Assembly: GCF_002742685.1 (NCBI RefSeq)
Contig: NZ_PEDM01000026.1
Location: 1-40,482 of the forward strand
Length of the DNA stretch: 40,482 nt
Source: Anoxybacillus flavithermus
GTDB lineage: Bacteria; Bacillota; Bacilli; Bacillales; Anoxybacillaceae
Direction of reading: 5' to 3'
Positions within the stretch are counted from its first letter, which is position 1. Each line of letters starts with the position of its first letter. The translations under genes were made by a program, and so were the position numbers. Positions 38,172 to 40,482 of this stretch are shown here, piece by piece. The notes beneath the pieces were generated by a model that made no database searches, had not been told where the DNA came from, and saw only the letters and a list, made by a program, of their open reading frames with translations.

Positions 38172-39365
38172 TTATTTTATAATTTTTATTTTCACACGTT
38201 TCGTTCCCCAGCGATATGCAGCTGATTTATCAGGGAAAAATAAGTCGATTTTATATCCCTTTACATTCGCACCTGTATCCGCTGCAATAGCGTATCCGTA
38301 CCCTTCTACGTATACTTTCGTTCCAAGCGGAATGACACGCCGATCAACAGCAATCACTTTTGCGTTTGGATTTGAACGCAAGTTGACACCCGTTGCCGTT
38401 GTTCCAGAACATCCACTACAATATGCTGTATACGCTGTAGCGATCACGTAAAGTTCTTCACCCGCTTCATTACTTCCACGAGAAGCTAACATTTTAGGAG
38501 CTGGTTTCGTTCCAATCGCAACAATACGATTTTTGCTTGGCTTAATTGTCTCTGTTTTAATAAGCTTACGCGATACTTCTTTTCCGTTTTCTAAAATAAC
38601 TTCATATTGCTTAGCGACAAGTCCTTTTTCTCCTTCGCTAAGTACTTTTTGTTTACCTTTTTCTAATTGTGTATCTTTCTTTTTCACAACGATATAATTG
38701 ACTGGTTCTTCCACTACATCGGTGACTTTTTCAACTCGAACAATGTTTATTTTTGTGTTTGGTTGAATCATTTCATTCAATTTTGGTTGAACGCGATCCA
38801 TCTCCCGTAATGTAATATGTTGTTTAGCTAAAAAGTCAGCGACCGTAGTCGAAGTAGACCAAACTTGCTGTTGTTTGCCGCCGTCATTTAATGTAATTGG
38901 AAATGCTTTACTTATCACAATTTTCATGTTTTCTTGCACTTTTTCATCAACATTCGGTGATACTTGATCGTAATCACGAAGCTCGATTTGTTGAATATGC
39001 AATACATCTTTGACAGTTTTAGCCGTTGTTCTTAACTTTTTTTCTACCCCATCAACAATGAGTACAATCGGCTTACTCGCTTCCCATTTGACCGTCAAAT
39101 GATCAACAATTTTTGCTTGTGGGGAGGGAGAGATAAAATCTTCTTGTTTCAACTTAATGTTTTGTTCTTTCAATAACTCAGCAACTGTATTGGCGTGTGT
39201 ACGCACTTTCTGCTCTTCTCCGTTCGCATATAACGTAACCGTTTCTTTTGTCCATTCATAACCTGCATATCCCGTCATACTACATAACGCCAAAAATCCT
39301 CCCGTAGCTAGCGCAATCTTTTTCTTTGATGCCGATTGCAATAATACTTTTACATACGTAATCAA
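38172..39365 (-). CDS. yabE: YabE, cell-wall 3D/G5-domain protein (resuscitation-factor-like)
   Basis: Secreted or membrane-anchored wall-active protein. 397 residues. An N-terminal hydrophobic segment (about 14-35) is followed by three DUF348 repeats (about 41-80, 98-137, 152-193), a G5 domain (about 208-285) and a C-terminal 3D domain (about 308-397). The 3D domain has ATAYTAYCSGCSG, VIAVDRRVIPLGTKVYV and AADTGANVKGYKIDLFF with the three aspartates of the lytic-transglycosylase-like fold. B. subtilis yabE is controlled by an antisense RNA; no such promoter was assigned here. Confidence 0.93.
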   Translation of the reverse strand: MITYVKVLLQSASKKKIALATGGFLALCSMTGYAGYEWTKETVTLYANGEEQKVRTHANTVAELLKEQNIKLKQEDFISPSPQAKIVDHLTVKWEASKPIVLIVDGVEKKLRTTAKTVKDVLHIQQIELRDYDQVSPNVDEKVQENMKIVISKAFPITLNDGGKQQQVWSTSTTVADFLAKQHITLREMDRVQPKLNEMIQPNTKINIVRVEKVTDVVEEPVNYIVVKKKDTQLEKGKQKVLSEGEKGLVAKQYEVILENGKEVSRKLIKTETIKPSKNRIVAIGTKPAPKMLASRGSNEAGEELYVIATAYTAYCSGCSGTTATGVNLRSNPNAKVIAVDRRVIPLGTKVYVEGYGYAIAADTGANVKGYKIDLFFPDKSAAYRWGTKRVKIKIIK

Positions 39366-39569
39366 AATAAAAACGCCTCCTTTTCCGATAGATAACCGTG
39401 ACGACCCTCCCTTTCTATGAAGCTTATTATCTATTATTCAAAATATTCTTTCATAAGGGAAGAAAGACTTGTCGACAAGCTTATTGTATGCTTGTGAAAA
39501 AAGATGTAGAACGATCATGTTTCATCTTTTCTTTAGACAAGTCTTCCGATCAATCGACACGTTTCTCTA
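39366..39569. promoter_or_regulatory. tatD-yabE intergenic region with symmetric elements
   Basis: 204 bp without a gene. It holds a 12-bp perfect palindrome CTTGTCGACAAG (39468-39479), two inverted copies of AGACTTGTC (39465-39473 and 39536-39544), the tatD terminator between them, and the yabE SD (AAAAGGAGG). A possible yabE promoter is TTGTCG-17 bp-TATGAA, which is weak. Confidence 0.45.
39497..39530 (-). terminator. tatD terminator
   Basis: AAAAGATG/CATCTTTT stem (39499-39506 with 39523-39530) and T-rich minus-strand tail; the 16-nt loop makes it only moderately strong. Confidence 0.6.
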
Positions 39570-40337
39570 TCAAATAATGCCGAATAATCGCTTGGCGTTG
39601 TCGGACGTTTTTTGAGCAACTTCTTCAAAAGATAACCCTTTTAATTCGGCGATCGCTTCGGCAACATACTTTACATAGCTTGGTTCGTTCCGCTTTCCAC
39701 GAAACGGATGCGGCGTTAAATACGGACAGTCCGTTTCAATAAGTAGCCGATCAAGCGGAATTTCTTTTGCCACTTCTTTCGGTTTTTTTGCATTCTTAAA
39801 CGTAACAGGACCACCAAACGAAATATAAAAATTCATATCCATACATTGACGGGCTACTTCTATACTTCCGCTAAAACAATGCATTACGCCTCCGACTTCT
39901 CCTGCATTCTCTTCGTGTAAAATATCAACGATATCAGCAGTTGCATCACGATTATGTATAATAATCGGTAGCTTCACTTTTTTCGCTAAACGAATTTGTT
40001 TTCGAAACACTTCTTTTTGTACTTCTCTCGGTGATTGGTCCCAATAATAATCCAGTCCCATTTCACCGAGTGCGACGACTTTCGGATGTGCTGCTAAACG
40101 TTCAATCATGCTAAGGTCTTCATCAGTCATATGAATCGCATCAACAGGATGCCATCCGACAGCTGCATAAATAAACGGATATTGTTCAACTAACTCCATT
40201 GCCCGATCAATTGTTGGGCGGTCAAAGCCGACAACCACAATATGTGACACACCTTCTGCACGTGCTCGTTCAATGACTTGTTCTACATCTTCTTGAAATT
40301 GTGTTGCATTTAAATGTGCATGTGTATCAAATAACAT
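39570..40337 (-). CDS. tatD: TatD-family metal-dependent deoxyribonuclease
   Basis: TIM-barrel hydrolase, 3'-5' nuclease family. 255 residues, as in B. subtilis YabD. Metal ligands are visible in DTHAHL (HxH), GEMGLDYYW (Glu), IIHNRDA (His), VMHCFSG (His) and ETDCPYL (Asp). ATG at 40337 follows AGAGGGG. In B. subtilis it follows metS directly; here a group II intron end lies about 90 bp upstream. Confidence 0.95.
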   Translation of the reverse strand: MLFDTHAHLNATQFQEDVEQVIERARAEGVSHIVVVGFDRPTIDRAMELVEQYPFIYAAVGWHPVDAIHMTDEDLSMIERLAAHPKVVALGEMGLDYYWDQSPREVQKEVFRKQIRLAKKVKLPIIIHNRDATADIVDILHEENAGEVGGVMHCFSGSIEVARQCMDMNFYISFGGPVTFKNAKKPKEVAKEIPLDRLLIETDCPYLTPHPFRGKRNEPSYVKYVAEAIAELKGLSFEEVAQKTSDNAKRLFGII

Positions 40338-40427
40338 ATAACCCCTCTTTTCTTCCGATGTTCAGTTTACCACACAAGACTGTTACATAAATCACAGCTA
40401 TATAACAATTGCATTACAAATTAGAAA
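40338..40427. other. gap between intron end and tatD
   Basis: 90 bp with no coding region, no terminator and no convincing promoter. It carries the tatD SD and A/T-rich DNA directly flanking the intron 3' end. Confidence 0.5.
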
Positions 40428-40482
40428 ATCGAGTAGGAGGAGGTGATTAACCTCCGTCCTCTCACACCACCGTACGTACGGT
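40428..40482 (-). mobile_element. group II intron, 3' end (domain V part and domain VI), partial
   Basis: On the minus strand, from 40482, the sequence reads ACGTACGGT (3' strand of domain V), GTGAGAGG, then a domain VI helix. Domain VI can be folded as GAG-AGGA-GGAGG with loop TTAATCA against CCTCC-TCCT-CUC, leaving one unpaired A at 40434, 6 nt before the end ...CTCGAT at 40428, as expected for the branch-point adenosine. The rest of the intron, including any reverse transcriptase, is outside the window. Confidence 0.82.

Noticed and set aside
39468-39479. LexA (SOS) box
   Set aside because: CTTGTCGACAAG does not fit the Bacillus CGAACN4GTTCG pattern.

Overview
This window is a core chromosomal segment of a Firmicute in the Bacillaceae. 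Gene order, protein sequences, strong Shine-Dalgarno (SD) sites and the low-to-medium GC content suggest a thermophilic relative such as Anoxybacillus or Geobacillus; the genus is an inference. It matches, in reverse orientation, the origin-proximal arc of Bacillus subtilis from yabD (tatD) to lysS and the following rrn operon. Every protein gene, both tRNAs and the partial 16S gene lie on the minus strand, so transcription runs from high to low coordinates.

Layout in transcription order. (1) 40482-40428: the 3' end (domains V/VI) of a group II intron, cut by the window edge, just upstream of tatD. (2) 40337-35236: tatD, the 3D-domain gene yabE, 5S maturase rnmV, ksgA, spore-coat protease yabG and veg. 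(3) 35108-32612: ispE, purR, ridA and spoVG, with a sigma-H promoter before spoVG. (4) 32427-28482: glmU, prs, ctc/rplY, pth and fin. (5) 28424-24181: mfd and spoVT. (6) 24118-19006: the flippase gene yabM, mazG, rqcP, yabP, yabQ, divIC and yabR. (7) 18871-18711: tRNA-Met and tRNA-Glu. (8) 18541-14342: spoIIE, yabS and yabT. (9) 14263-8577: tilS, hprT, ftsH, coaX and hslO. (10) 8499-1869: cysK, then the folate operon pabB-pabA-pabC-folP-folB-folK-dusB. (11) 1800-316: lysS, then an rrn promoter region and the first bases of 16S rRNA (55-1).

The genes fall into four functional groups. Translation and RNA: lysS, tilS, dusB, ksgA, rnmV, pth, ctc, rqcP, yabR and the tRNAs. Folate, cysteine, CoA, PRPP, UDP-GlcNAc and isoprenoid precursors: pab/fol, cysK, coaX, prs, glmU, ispE. 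Sporulation: spoIIE, spoVG, spoVT, yabG, yabP, yabQ, fin, yabT. Division, envelope and repair: divIC, ftsH, yabM, yabE, mfd. Adjacent genes often overlap by 1-11 nt. Recognisable promoters include sigma-A, sigma-H (spoVG), sigma-G (spoVT), sigma-K (yabG), sigma-E (yabP), sigma-B (ctc) and the Spo0A-type 21-bp-spacer promoter of spoIIE.

No phage, CRISPR array, toxin-antitoxin or defence island is visible. The less ordinary signals are the intron end beside tatD; a 17-bp RNA helix that would mask the ctc ribosome binding site only in read-through transcripts, with weaker relatives before yabP, yabS and fin; a half-domain (permuted-looking) vWA layout in YabS; and three small genes expected from the B. 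subtilis order that are missing (sspF, yazB, yacD).
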